NCBI GenBank assembly: GCA_003538135.1
Contig: DPOR01000013.1
Location: forward strand, 193,926-257,925
Origin: Oscillospiraceae bacterium
Lineage (GTDB): Bacteria > Bacillota > Clostridia > Oscillospirales > Acutalibacteraceae
DNA: 64,000 bases
Direction: 5' to 3'
The translations under genes and the position numbers were made by a program. The notes under the pieces are model-generated. The model searched no databases. It was not told the DNA's origin and saw only the letters and a list, made by a program, of their open reading frames with translations. Below, in pieces: positions 8,364 to 16,465 of the stretch (position 1 is its first letter; each line of letters begins with the position of its first letter).

Positions 8364-9308
8364 GTGAAACATATTTTCCTTATCAATCCGGCAGCAGGTA
8401 AAAAGGGTAATTCCGAGAGTATTATCCGCCCGCAGATAGAGGACTATTGCGGCAAAAACGGTCTCGACTATGAGATCTATGTCACAAAATGTCAAGGAGA
8501 TGCACAGAACTATTGCGCCGAGCGCGCGAAGTCCGGCGAGGCGCTCCGCTTCTATGCTTGCGGCGGCGACGGAACACTCTACGAAGTGGTCAACGGCGTT
8601 TTCGGAAACCCCAACTGCGAAGTAGCGGTCATCCCCATGGGCTCGGGCAACGATTTTATTCGTCTGTTCGGCACAAAGGAGCAGTTCTGCAATGTTGAGG
8701 CTCAGGTCACGGGTATTCCCGTCGAGCTCGACGTTGTCAAGTGCGGCGACAAGATAGCTATCAACCAGTGCTCAATGGGCATGGACGCCGAGGTCTGTGC
8801 GAAGCAGTCTTCGTTCAAGAAGCTTCCGCTCGTCAACGGCGAAATGGCTTACTTCCTCGCGGCAATTGAGGCGCTGTTCAAGAAACTCGGTCATAATTTT
8901 ACTATAAAAATCGATGACAACGAGCCCTTCGAAGACAACGTTCTGTTCTGCGTCGCGGGAAATTCCCGCTGGTACGGCGGCGGATTTATGGCCGCTCCGC
9001 TTGCATGGCCCGATGACGGCAAGCTTGACTTTGTTATCGTCCGTCTGGACAGAGGCCGCCTGCGCCTGGCTCCGCTGCTCCAGAAGTACAAGAAGGGTCA
9101 GCATCTCGGACTGCCGATGACCAAGTATATCAACGGCAGCCGCCTTGAAATACATAGCGACGTTCCTGCAGCGGTCAATATCGACGGCGAGTGCGAGTAT
9201 GTCAACGATGCTGTGTTTGAGATCGTTCCCAAGGGAATCAAGTTTGTTGTGCCTCAGTTCTCCGAGTTCCATAAGAACAGAGCCGAGCGCGAAGCGGCAA
9301 GAAAATAA
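8364..9308 (+). CDS. Diacylglycerol/lipid kinase family protein (DgkB/YegS type)
   Basis: A 314-residue soluble lipid kinase. The NTP-binding signature CGGDGTLYEVVNGV and the following MGSGNDFIRLFG are intact, and the C-terminal beta-sandwich carries AAVNIDGECEY. These enzymes phosphorylate diacylglycerol or related lipids, recycling diacylglycerol released during envelope synthesis. The start is GTG at 8364 preceded by AGGAGG. A second paralogue lies at 22418-23389. It is the last plus-strand gene before a convergent PHP gene, separated by a bidirectional terminator. Confidence 0.93.
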   Translation: MKHIFLINPAAGKKGNSESIIRPQIEDYCGKNGLDYEIYVTKCQGDAQNYCAERAKSGEALRFYACGGDGTLYEVVNGVFGNPNCEVAVIPMGSGNDFIRLFGTKEQFCNVEAQVTGIPVELDVVKCGDKIAINQCSMGMDAEVCAKQSSFKKLPLVNGEMAYFLAAIEALFKKLGHNFTIKIDDNEPFEDNVLFCVAGNSRWYGGGFMAAPLAWPDDGKLDFVIVRLDRGRLRLAPLLQKYKKGQHLGLPMTKYINGSRLEIHSDVPAAVNIDGECEYVNDAVFEIVPKGIKFVVPQFSEFHKNRAEREAARK

Positions 9309-9318
9309 AAAAAGTAAA

Positions 9319-9350
9319 AAGCACTGCCTGACGAAAGCCGGGCAGTGCTT
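9319..9350. terminator. Bidirectional terminator
   Basis: Ten-pair stem AAGCACTGCC/GGCAGTGCTT with A residues on one side and a short T stretch on the other, between the convergent lipid kinase and PHP genes. Confidence 0.85.
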
Positions 9351-9360
9351 TGAAATATGT

Positions 9361-10047
9361 TTATTCGGTAACCTTGTCCGTGCGCAGCCTGTATCTGCGG
9401 TCTCTGAGCAGCTTTTGGAGGCAGTGCGGGCAGGCGGGACGCTCGGGGAAGAACAGTCCGCCGGGATGAACATTCAAGTCGCCGTGGAAGTCCGAACCGG
9501 ATGTGACGCGCAAATGGCTGTACTTTTTCGCCCACGCTTCGGCAATTTCGTTGTTTGATTCGTGGCCGGGATGGGCGTTATATATCTCGATTCCGTCGAG
9601 CAGCTCGTCGTCGGTGACGGTCATGCCCACTCTGAACGGGTGCGCCTGAAAAACAATTAGGTTGTTCTCGTCCGCTATCGGTCTGAAGTCCTCGAGACAC
9701 GGTATTTTGTCGAGGTCGGGGTGCGAGTAAACGAAGTCCTCGTTGAAGCCGTAGACGAGATAATCGTTGTCGTTTTCGAGGAATCTCAGCTCCATGCCTA
9801 AAAGAACCGTGAAGTCCTCGGTCTCGAGCGCCTTTGCGGCTCTGTAGCCCTCAAAGAAATGATCCGCTTTCTTTTCCCACGGCTCGGACGCTATCTTTTC
9901 CATCGTTCCCGTGTGCATATGGTCGGTTATGACTATTCCGTCGTAGCCGAGTCCCTTGAAAGTGCTTACTACCTGCTCGGCAGGTACCTCGCCGCAGCGG
10001 CTTGTCTGCGAGGTGTGTGCGTGCATTTCAAAAAGATATTCTCTCAT
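9361..10047 (-). CDS. PHP-domain metal-dependent phosphoesterase
   Basis: A 228-residue PHP protein. Metal ligands of the trinuclear site are visible: EMHAHTSQTSRC near the N-terminus, ITDHMHTG, LGMELRF, FQAHPFR, and SGSDFHG near the C-terminus. The family hydrolyses phosphomonoesters such as histidinol phosphate or nucleotide phosphates; the substrate here is unknown. I use the ATG at 10047; a GTG at 10056 would add three residues. It is transcribed divergently from the HAD gene at 10133. Confidence 0.88.
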   Translation of the reverse strand: MREYLFEMHAHTSQTSRCGEVPAEQVVSTFKGLGYDGIVITDHMHTGTMEKIASEPWEKKADHFFEGYRAAKALETEDFTVLLGMELRFLENDNDYLVYGFNEDFVYSHPDLDKIPCLEDFRPIADENNLIVFQAHPFRVGMTVTDDELLDGIEIYNAHPGHESNNEIAEAWAKKYSHLRVTSGSDFHGDLNVHPGGLFFPERPACPHCLQKLLRDRRYRLRTDKVTE

Positions 10048-10078
10048 CTGTCCCACTCTTTCTTTTTTTATCGTGAGT

Positions 10079-10107
10079 ATTATACTCCTATATCAAAGCT
10101 TTAGCAA
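10079..10107 (-). promoter_or_regulatory. SigA promoter for the PHP gene
   Basis: Reading the minus strand, TTGCTA and TATAAT are separated by exactly 17 bp. The -10 lies inside a 13-base palindrome GAGTATTATACTC (10075-10087) that could also be an operator. Confidence 0.7.
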
Positions 10108-10132
10108 TTATTTTTTGAAGTTTGGAGAAGTT

Positions 10133-10765
10133 ATGAAAAATTATTCGCTTATTATCTGGGATTTTAACGGTACACTGCTTGATGACGTCGGCGCGGCGCT
10201 CGGCTCGGTCAACGATATGCTTGCCCGCCGCGGAAAAAATCCGATATCTCTCGATGAGTACCGTGAATATATAGACGTGCCTATCCGTCATTTCTATGAG
10301 CAGGTGCTCGACCTCGAAAACGAGGACTACGAGGCTATCCTCGTCGAGTTCCAGCAGGGCTACGAAGCCCATGTCAAAAGCTCCGGATTGACCCGCTTTG
10401 TGCCGGAGGCGCTTGAAGAGGCGCGCCGCCTCGGCATTCCGCAGGTCGTGCTCTCATCGAGCGAGCAAAGCCAGCTTGAACGGCTCTTAAAAAAATACGG
10501 CATAGACGGCTATTTTGACTCCGTCCTCGGTGCAGACAACCTCCTTGCCGGGAGCAAGGTCGAGCGCGCGGAAAAGTTCATTGAAACGCACGGGGTCGAT
10601 GCGTCAAAGGCCGTTGTTATCGGCGACCTTCTGCACGACTGCGATGTTGCAAAGGCGATAGGCTCTCAGTGCCTGCTCATAACGAGCGGACACCATGACC
10701 GCGAGCGTCTCGAGCAGGCGTGCGTGCGCGTGGAAGATACGCTCGAAAGCTTTGTGAAAGAATAA
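10133..10765 (+). CDS. HAD-family hydrolase with a DxN variant of motif I
   Basis: A 210-residue HAD phosphatase. Motif I reads WDFNGTLLDD, so the second catalytic Asp of the usual DxD is Asn. Motif II is VVLSSSEQ, the motif III Lys lies in the LLKKYG region, and motif IV is VIGDLLHDCDVAKA. The cap is alpha-helical, as in phosphoglycolate phosphatases. The Asn keeps the nucleophile but loses the general acid, so classical phosphatase activity may be altered. The ATG at 10133 follows GGAGAAGTT. Substrate unknown. Confidence 0.88.
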   Translation: MKNYSLIIWDFNGTLLDDVGAALGSVNDMLARRGKNPISLDEYREYIDVPIRHFYEQVLDLENEDYEAILVEFQQGYEAHVKSSGLTRFVPEALEEARRLGIPQVVLSSSEQSQLERLLKKYGIDGYFDSVLGADNLLAGSKVERAEKFIETHGVDASKAVVIGDLLHDCDVAKAIGSQCLLITSGHHDRERLEQACVRVEDTLESFVKE

Positions 10766-10785
10766 TACATAAATCGACGGCAAAT

Positions 10786-10823
10786 AAAACCTCCGAAACC
10801 GGACTGCGGCTTCGGAGGTTTTT
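10786..10823. terminator. Bidirectional terminator between HAD gene and hypB
   Basis: Ten-pair stem AACCTCCGAA/TTCGGAGGTT flanked by AAAA on the left and TTT on the right, serving two convergent transcripts. Confidence 0.9.
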
Positions 10824-10860
10824 GCGTTGAACTTTCAACTTTTCGGCTGTCTCACGCTCT

Positions 10861-11535
10861 TTATTTCTCGTCTCTCCAGCTTTTGACTTCACTCAAGAGC
10901 CACTGCGCCCATTCGTCAATGCCTTCGCCCGTCTTGGCGCAGACCATAAACACCTTGGCGTTCGGGTTGCGGCGCTTTATATACTCCTTACACTTTTCAA
11001 CGTCAAAGTCGAAATAGGGGAGAACATCGATTTTGTTGATGAGCACGACATCGCAAATCGAGAACATCAGCGGGTACTTGAGCGGCTTGTCGTCGCCCTC
11101 GGGCACGGAGAGTATCATAGCATTTTTGACTGCGCCCGTGTCGAACTCCGCCGGACAGACGAGGTTGCCGACATTTTCGAGAATCGCAAGCTCAACATCG
11201 CCTGTCTCGAGTCCGTCGAGCCCCTGCCGTGTCATTTCCGCGTCGAGGTGGCACATTCCGCCGGTGTGCAGCTGAATCGCCTTGACTCCCGTCTCGGCTA
11301 TTCTCTTTGCGTCAACGTCGCTGTCAATATCGGCCTCCATAACGCCTATCTTGACCTTGTCCTTCAGCGCGGCAATAGTCGCCTTGAGAGTTGTCGTCTT
11401 GCCGGCTCCGGGCGAGGACATGAGGTTGAGCAGAAATACGCCCTTCTCCTTGAGCTCGCGGCGCAGCTTGTCCGCCTGCTCGTCGTTGTTTTTGAAAACA
11501 CTCTGCTTGATTTCGAGAATTCTCACTTCGTCCAT
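10861..11535 (-). CDS. hypB: HypB-type nickel-incorporation GTPase
   Basis: A 224-residue SIMIBI GTPase: P-loop SSPGAGKTTTL, Asp of switch I in EADIDSDVDAKR, the metal-binding TGGMCHLDAEM, a second conserved Cys in NVGNLVCPAEFD, and the guanine motif NKIDVLPYF. HypB delivers nickel to [NiFe] hydrogenases with HypA. No His-rich N-terminal nickel store is present. I use the ATG at 11535, six bases after AGGTG; a GTG at 11544 is possible. It is 137 bp downstream of an [FeFe] hydrogenase, which needs no nickel, and no other hyp gene is in the window. Confidence 0.92.
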   Translation of the reverse strand: MDEVRILEIKQSVFKNNDEQADKLRRELKEKGVFLLNLMSSPGAGKTTTLKATIAALKDKVKIGVMEADIDSDVDAKRIAETGVKAIQLHTGGMCHLDAEMTRQGLDGLETGDVELAILENVGNLVCPAEFDTGAVKNAMILSVPEGDDKPLKYPLMFSICDVVLINKIDVLPYFDFDVEKCKEYIKRRNPNAKVFMVCAKTGEGIDEWAQWLLSEVKSWRDEK

Positions 11536-11672
11536 ATTTTTCACCTGTTTTCAGTTTAGTTTACTATATTTTAGTCTCTTGCGGCGGCGGTGTCAACAAA
11601 TCCGCGCCGCAGTTTACATATCATTCATATAAGCGCATATAAGCGGCCCCGCTCTGTCGAACGGGGTAATTG

Positions 11673-13091
11673 TTATTTGTTGAGTATTGATATTGCGTCG
11701 CTTATGGTCTTTTCGTGAGCCTCCATGCCGTATTTGTCGACCTCTTTTTTGTTCTTCTCGCCGTGGGTCAGGCAGCCCGCGCCGCCTATGCAGCCGCCGG
11801 TGCACGCCATGCCCTCTATGAAGTTTGCGTCGAGCATACCCTTGCTCTTCCTGAGCAGAGCCGCGCGGCACGCCTCGATTCCGTCGCAGGAGCAGGACTT
11901 GAGGTCGAAGTCCTCTATGCCGTGTTCCTTGAGACCCTGCGCCACCGCGTCGGCAAGACCGCCGCAGCGGGCGAAGATTCTGCCGAAATAGGAGGCATTG
12001 TCGAGCACATCCTCGGAGAGCGTCATTATGTCTATGTCCTTGCTGTCAAACAGCGCCTGGAGCTCCTCGAAGGTCATCGCAGCGTCAACATAGGGCTTGA
12101 CCTCGTCCTTTTGAACTTCGGCCTTTTTAGCTGTGCAGGGACCTATGAACACTACCTTGCAGGGCGCCTCGTGCTCCTTGATATACTTGGAGATTGTCGC
12201 CATGGGGGAGAGATTGTGGGAGATAAACGGCTTCAAATCGGGGAACGACTTCTCAATGTAATTTACGAATGCGGGACAGCATGAGCTTGTCAGAAAGCCC
12301 TTTTCGGCGAGCTCCTCGGACTCGGCGTAGGCGACCATGTCCGCGCCCAAAGCGGCCTCGATAACCGTGTGGAAGCCGAGCTCCTTGAGTCCCTTTATGA
12401 CCTGACCGAGCTTCGCATATGTGAACTGACTCGAAATCGAGGGCGCGACAACCGCAAATACTTTGTATTTCGTGTTGTTCTCGCTCTTTTTGATTATGTC
12501 GATAACGTCGATCATATATGACTTGTCCGTTATCGCGCCGAACGGGCACTGATAGACGCACGCGCCGCAGGATATGCACTTGTCGTAGTTTATCGCAGCC
12601 GCCTTGTTCTCGTTCATGCTTATGGCCTTGATTTTGCACGCCATCTCGCAGGGGCGCTTGCGGTTTATTATCGCGGTGTAGGGGCAGACCTTGGAGCACG
12701 CGCCGCACTCCTTGCACTTTGTCTTGTCTATGTGCGCCACATGATCGCGGTCAAAGGAGAGCGCGCCGAAGCGGCAGACGTCCTCGCAGCGGTGCGCAAG
12801 GCAGCCGCGGCAGGCGTTGGTGACCTCGTAGCCGCCCATAGGGCACTCGTCGCAGGCGATGTCGATAACCTCAATGGTGTTCGGCGTGCTGCCGATAGCT
12901 ATCTTGACTCGCTCGTTGAGTATCGCTCTTTCCTTGTAAACGCAGCAGCGCATGGTCGGCGTGTTGCCGGGAACGATGGTCTTAGGTATCTCGAAAAGAT
13001 TCTCGAGCAGGGTGCCGTTCCATGCAAGCCTTGCAACCTCGCGCAGGACTTTATATTTAAGGTACTGTACCTTAGTGTCGAATTTTCTCAT
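11673..13091 (-). CDS. [FeFe] hydrogenase, group B-like, catalytic
   Basis: A 472-residue hydrogenase. Residues 80-182 hold Cys-rich iron-sulfur motifs, including CKECGACSKVC at 126-136 and CISCGACVYQC at 172-182. H-cluster ligands follow: SSCCPAF at 269-275 (L1), FIGPCTAKKAE at 315-325 (L2) and EGMACTGGCIGG around 426-437 (L3). It should pass electrons from ferredoxin to protons, making H2. Length and the cysteine layout suit the monomeric group B type. The ATG at 13091 has AAGGGG seven bases upstream. It is 11 bases after the phosphatase gene in the same unit; maturases HydEFG are not in this window. Confidence 0.93.
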   Translation of the reverse strand: MRKFDTKVQYLKYKVLREVARLAWNGTLLENLFEIPKTIVPGNTPTMRCCVYKERAILNERVKIAIGSTPNTIEVIDIACDECPMGGYEVTNACRGCLAHRCEDVCRFGALSFDRDHVAHIDKTKCKECGACSKVCPYTAIINRKRPCEMACKIKAISMNENKAAAINYDKCISCGACVYQCPFGAITDKSYMIDVIDIIKKSENNTKYKVFAVVAPSISSQFTYAKLGQVIKGLKELGFHTVIEAALGADMVAYAESEELAEKGFLTSSCCPAFVNYIEKSFPDLKPFISHNLSPMATISKYIKEHEAPCKVVFIGPCTAKKAEVQKDEVKPYVDAAMTFEELQALFDSKDIDIMTLSEDVLDNASYFGRIFARCGGLADAVAQGLKEHGIEDFDLKSCSCDGIEACRAALLRKSKGMLDANFIEGMACTGGCIGGAGCLTHGEKNKKEVDKYGMEAHEKTISDAISILNK

Positions 13092-13102
13092 TGATATCCC
13101 CC

Positions 13103-14275
13103 TTAGAAATAGCTGACCTTGACCCTCTTGCCCATCTCCTTGAGACAGGCACAGAGCTCCTTGACAAGGTTCATCTTTATATTGAAGTTTATGGGCAGAT
13201 CGGGATTCTGATGAGCCGGGTTGACGGCTCTGCCGACATAGAAGTTGATGTCGGTAGCCTCCTCGAACAGCATTCGGCATATGAGAGAAGCGCCGTCGCG
13301 CTTGAAGCCCCATTCCTCATACAGCTCGTTTTTGCCCAGAGCGTCTTTGGCATATTCGATGACCTTGTTTATCGTTATGACGCCCTCTGTCACCAAATCG
13401 ACTCCCTCGATCTCCGCTATGGGCGGAACGTCGCTCTGCTCAAAATTGAGGCTCGCCTTGAGCGGTTTGCCGAGATATTTTGCGGCGATTGAGGAGGTAG
13501 TGCCGCCGCAGATGATGTGCTTGCCCTCCTTAGAGAAGAACAGCGACATCATGCGGTCGCAGTCGTCGGGATTGCGCGGCGGGCCGAAGAGCAGATTCAT
13601 CGGCTCGCGCTTGCGTATTTTGACTACGCACGCCGTCGCGTCGTCTCCGGGATGACTGCCGTAGAGCTTGTTGCATTCGTCAATGAGCATGGTGGAGAGC
13701 GTTTTCGCCGTGTAGCCGACAGGCACGAGAGAGGACATGAAGTCCGCGATATCGTCGCGCTTCCAGCCGAAGTTGAAAGCCGTTCCGATTCCCGCGTGCG
13801 GGCAGCCGTCGCTCATCGCAACGAAAACATCACCCTCCTGCAGCTTTATCTGCGACTTGAAAATGCTCTTTCCGCCGATGCTGAGCTCCGTCTCCGTATA
13901 TTTGAACGGTTCGCAGTCGCGTATCATTATAACGTGCGGATTGTCGTACTGTATTATCTCGGCAGTCTCGTTGTTTATGAGATGTATGATGGTGAAGGTC
14001 GAATAGGCGACTCCGCGCACCGAGCATATCGGCAGCGTTGCGGCTATGGTTGACACGCACTCCTCGAGCGGCAGACCCTCGGCCATCATGGTCGATATTA
14101 TTTTTGAGGTGAGGGTGGAGAGAATGCTGGCTTTTACGCCGCTTCCGAGTCCGTCCGCGAGCACGATGACAGTTGAATTTTCGTCTTGTTCAATTATGTC
14201 AACGTGGTCGCCGCAGAGCTGTTCGCCCTCGTGGTTTATACTCTTCCAGCCTATCTCGGCGCAGAGGTTATTCAT
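13103..14275 (-). CDS. SpoIIE-type PP2C phosphatase of the hydrogenase cluster
   Basis: A 390-residue protein. Residues 1-225 are a SpoIIE/PP2C fold with metal-binding aspartates in VLADGLGSG (Asp41), AMSDGCPHAG (Asp156) and HPGDDATACVV (Asp211/212). Residues 226-390 form a second conserved-looking domain with Gly-rich (CGGTTSSIAAKYLG) and Asn-rich segments (VGRAVNPAHQNPDLP) that I do not recognise. It has no membrane helix. It overlaps the upstream sensory hydrogenase by eight bases, so the two are translationally coupled. Likely role: Ser/Thr dephosphorylation in response to the H2 sensor; the substrate is unknown. Confidence 0.88.
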   Translation of the reverse strand: MNNLCAEIGWKSINHEGEQLCGDHVDIIEQDENSTVIVLADGLGSGVKASILSTLTSKIISTMMAEGLPLEECVSTIAATLPICSVRGVAYSTFTIIHLINNETAEIIQYDNPHVIMIRDCEPFKYTETELSIGGKSIFKSQIKLQEGDVFVAMSDGCPHAGIGTAFNFGWKRDDIADFMSSLVPVGYTAKTLSTMLIDECNKLYGSHPGDDATACVVKIRKREPMNLLFGPPRNPDDCDRMMSLFFSKEGKHIICGGTTSSIAAKYLGKPLKASLNFEQSDVPPIAEIEGVDLVTEGVITINKVIEYAKDALGKNELYEEWGFKRDGASLICRMLFEEATDINFYVGRAVNPAHQNPDLPINFNIKMNLVKELCACLKEMGKRVKVSYF

Positions 14276-15941
14276 TGCTGATCGACTCCTTGAGCTTGGA
14301 TAGCGCTATCTTGGTTTCCGCCGCAGTCTCGCCGAGCAGGGACGCAATCTCCTGAACGATGCGCATCTGCTTGTCAACGACCTTGTCGGCTATTTCGACT
14401 GTCTGGCGGCTGATGTTTTCTTTCTGCTCGCGCACCGTCTCCTCCTGCGTAACGTCGCGCATTATGCAGATGAGCAGGCGGTATTCCTTATCGTATATTA
14501 TAGTTTCCTCAACATACTTGTCGTATTCGGCGAGGTACATGGGCTTGTCGTGTATATTTCTGCCCGTTTGAAGAACGGTGAGGAAATCCTGCGGGTCGAG
14601 CACGCGCACAACGCCGTCTCCGAGAATATCGGAGGGTGAGCGAAGATTCATGATTTTGAGCGCAGCTTTATTTATCTGCTGAACCTCAAGCTTTTCGTTG
14701 AGGAGAATAAGTCCGTTCGGAGTGTTGCGCACGATGTTGTCCGAAAAGCTCTCGGCCTTGTCCTTGAGATAGGGCAGGCACATGGATATCTCGGCCTTGC
14801 CGTGATATATCGCGATAGCCTTTTCGCGGCAGGTGTTGTAGCCGCAGGAGCCGCAGTTGAGCTCGTCCGAGGGCTTTGTCTTGCCCATGCGGTGAAGAAT
14901 CTCGGTTATTTCGGCCTCCGACGGGGGCTGAAGCTTGCGCTCAATGACGGTGAAGTTCTTCTGAAGCGCGTAGCTGTCGGGCTGCTCGACCTCAAAGTCT
15001 TTTTTGCCCGCGAACCGAGCTACCGCCATGTAGTCCTTGACGGGCGCGCGGTGGAATTTCTCCATTACCGGGCCGCCTATGCAGCTGCCGGAGCAGGCGG
15101 ACATCTCGACAAAGCAGTTATGTATCTTGCCGTCCTCAATATCCTTGAGCGCGGCTATGCAGTTCTCAACGCCGTCTATCGCCATGTAGGTGTATTTCGG
15201 ATTATCCTGTGCCATGGTCTTGAGTATGCCGCCGGTCGTCGGGAAAAAGCGCGCGCGGCTGTGCTCGTCGGAGTCCGTCTCGCGGTTAAGCTCAACGCCC
15301 GCCGATTTAAACCAGCTTGTCAGCTCGTCAAAAGTCAGAACCGCGTCAACTATGCCCTCGTAGTATTGCGCCTCATCCTTTTTGGCAACGCAGGGGCCGA
15401 CAAAAACGGTCTTTGCGTTCGGATATCTGCGCTTTATGTCCTTGCAGTGAGCCTGCATGGGGGAGAGCACATTTGCGAGATACGGCAGTTCCGCCGGAAA
15501 ATATTTTTGAATGAGCAGGTTGACGGAGTGGCAGCAGGAGGAGATTATGATATCTCTCGTGTCGCTGTCTACCATGTGCTCATATTCTGTCTTGACTATT
15601 GTTGCGCCGACGGCGGTCTCCTCGGCGTCGAAAAAGCCGAGCTTTTTTATCGCGTCGCGCATAGCGTTTATGCCCACGCCCTCATAGTTCGCTATAAAGG
15701 ACGGGGCGAGGCTGACGATGACCGGGTCGCTGCCCTGAAGCAGGACTTTTACCTTCTCGGTCTCGTCAACTATCTGCTTTGCATCCTGCGGGCACACGAC
15801 AAAGCACTGTCCGCAGAGGATACATTCGTTGCCGATAATATATGCCTGATTGCCCGAGAAGCGAATAGACTTCACCGGGCAATGGCGTATGCATTTATAA
15901 CAGTTTTTGCAGTTGGATTTTTTAAGAGTCAGGCAGTCCAT
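14268..15941 (-). CDS. hydS: Sensory-type [FeFe] hydrogenase with C-terminal PAS domain (HydS)
   Basis: A 557-residue protein in four parts: two [4Fe-4S] ferredoxin motifs (Cys11-21 and Cys40-50), an H-cluster domain with L1 SSCCHSV (134-140), L2 FVGPCVAKKDE (180-190) and L3 EMSACSGSCIGG (279-290), an extra iron-sulfur motif CGSCGYNTC (363-371) with Cys388, and a PAS domain at about 400-497 followed by a helical tail. This is the architecture of group C putative H2-sensing hydrogenases. L1 lacks the usual Pro-x-Trp. The PAS and tail probably transmit redox or H2 state to the co-encoded phosphatase. Signalling is inferred; the domains are seen. Confidence 0.92.
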   Translation of the reverse strand: MDCLTLKKSNCKNCYKCIRHCPVKSIRFSGNQAYIIGNECILCGQCFVVCPQDAKQIVDETEKVKVLLQGSDPVIVSLAPSFIANYEGVGINAMRDAIKKLGFFDAEETAVGATIVKTEYEHMVDSDTRDIIISSCCHSVNLLIQKYFPAELPYLANVLSPMQAHCKDIKRRYPNAKTVFVGPCVAKKDEAQYYEGIVDAVLTFDELTSWFKSAGVELNRETDSDEHSRARFFPTTGGILKTMAQDNPKYTYMAIDGVENCIAALKDIEDGKIHNCFVEMSACSGSCIGGPVMEKFHRAPVKDYMAVARFAGKKDFEVEQPDSYALQKNFTVIERKLQPPSEAEITEILHRMGKTKPSDELNCGSCGYNTCREKAIAIYHGKAEISMCLPYLKDKAESFSDNIVRNTPNGLILLNEKLEVQQINKAALKIMNLRSPSDILGDGVVRVLDPQDFLTVLQTGRNIHDKPMYLAEYDKYVEETIIYDKEYRLLICIMRDVTQEETVREQKENISRQTVEIADKVVDKQMRIVQEIASLLGETAAETKIALSKLKESISNE

Positions 15942-15945
15942 GCCG

Positions 15946-16206
15946 TCACACCCTCTCTTCCCTTATCCGTTTTAGTACCTTCTCCTCGAAGAAGCTGTTG
16001 AACCCCTCGGGCGTTATTCCGGTATATACATCGTCGTCAACCGATATGGTCACGCCCTCTCGGTTGCACCTGCCGGTGCAGAAGCTGCCGGCAAGTGTAA
16101 CATCGTTTTCGAGGTCATATTTTTTCAGAGCGTCCTCAAACAGCCCGACTAACTTTTCCGAGCCCTTGAGGTGGCAGGCGGAGCCTACGCAAATCTGGAT
16201 AATCAT
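15946..16206 (-). CDS. Thioredoxin-like [2Fe-2S] ferredoxin, second copy
   Basis: An 86-residue protein with the four-cysteine pattern of the NuoE/HydC family: CVGSAC near the N-terminus and CTGRC in the middle. It lacks the N-terminal helical bundle of full NuoE, so it is a stand-alone [2Fe-2S] domain. The ATG at 16206 begins MIIQICVGSACHLKG. It lies five bases after its paralogue and four bases before hydS, so it almost certainly acts with the hydrogenases, perhaps as an electron carrier or redox relay to HydS. Clearly a tandem duplicate of the gene at 16212. Confidence 0.9.
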   Translation of the reverse strand: MIIQICVGSACHLKGSEKLVGLFEDALKKYDLENDVTLAGSFCTGRCNREGVTISVDDDVYTGITPEGFNSFFEEKVLKRIREERV

Positions 16207-16211
16207 ATGCT

Positions 16212-16451
16212 TCAAACCTTTGCAAGAACGTTTTCGTTGAAGAAATCCCTGACCGTGTCGGGCTTCACGGAGAAGAAGCCGTCGTCTACCGTGACGCACA
16301 CACCCTGCTGGCATTTGCCCATGCAGAAGGTGCCGGAGAGCTCAACCTTGTCGTTAAGGTCGTTCTCTTTGATAAGATACTGGAGCTGTTCGACAACCTG
16401 GCGCGAGCCCTTTATGTGGCAGGAGGAGCCGATGCAAACGGTTATTTTCAT
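16212..16451 (-). CDS. Thioredoxin-like [2Fe-2S] ferredoxin, first copy
   Basis: A 79-residue stand-alone [2Fe-2S] thioredoxin-fold protein: CIGSSC near the N-terminus and CMGKC in the middle, the cysteine spacing of NuoE-type subunits. The start is the ATG at 16451, six bases after AGGTG; an in-frame GTG at 16469 would add six residues and overlap the kinase gene. It and the next gene share the same plan (G-S-x-C-H-x-KGS after the first cysteine pair), a tandem duplication in the middle of the hydrogenase unit. Confidence 0.9.
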   Translation of the reverse strand: MKITVCIGSSCHIKGSRQVVEQLQYLIKENDLNDKVELSGTFCMGKCQQGVCVTVDDGFFSVKPDTVRDFFNENVLAKV

Positions 16452-16465
16452 TTGTTTCACCTCTT

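Noticed and set aside
15946..16451. Electron-bifurcating HydABC hydrogenase.
   Set aside because: The [2Fe-2S] proteins are HydC-like, but no HydB/NuoF flavoprotein gene is present and the catalytic subunit is of the short group B type.
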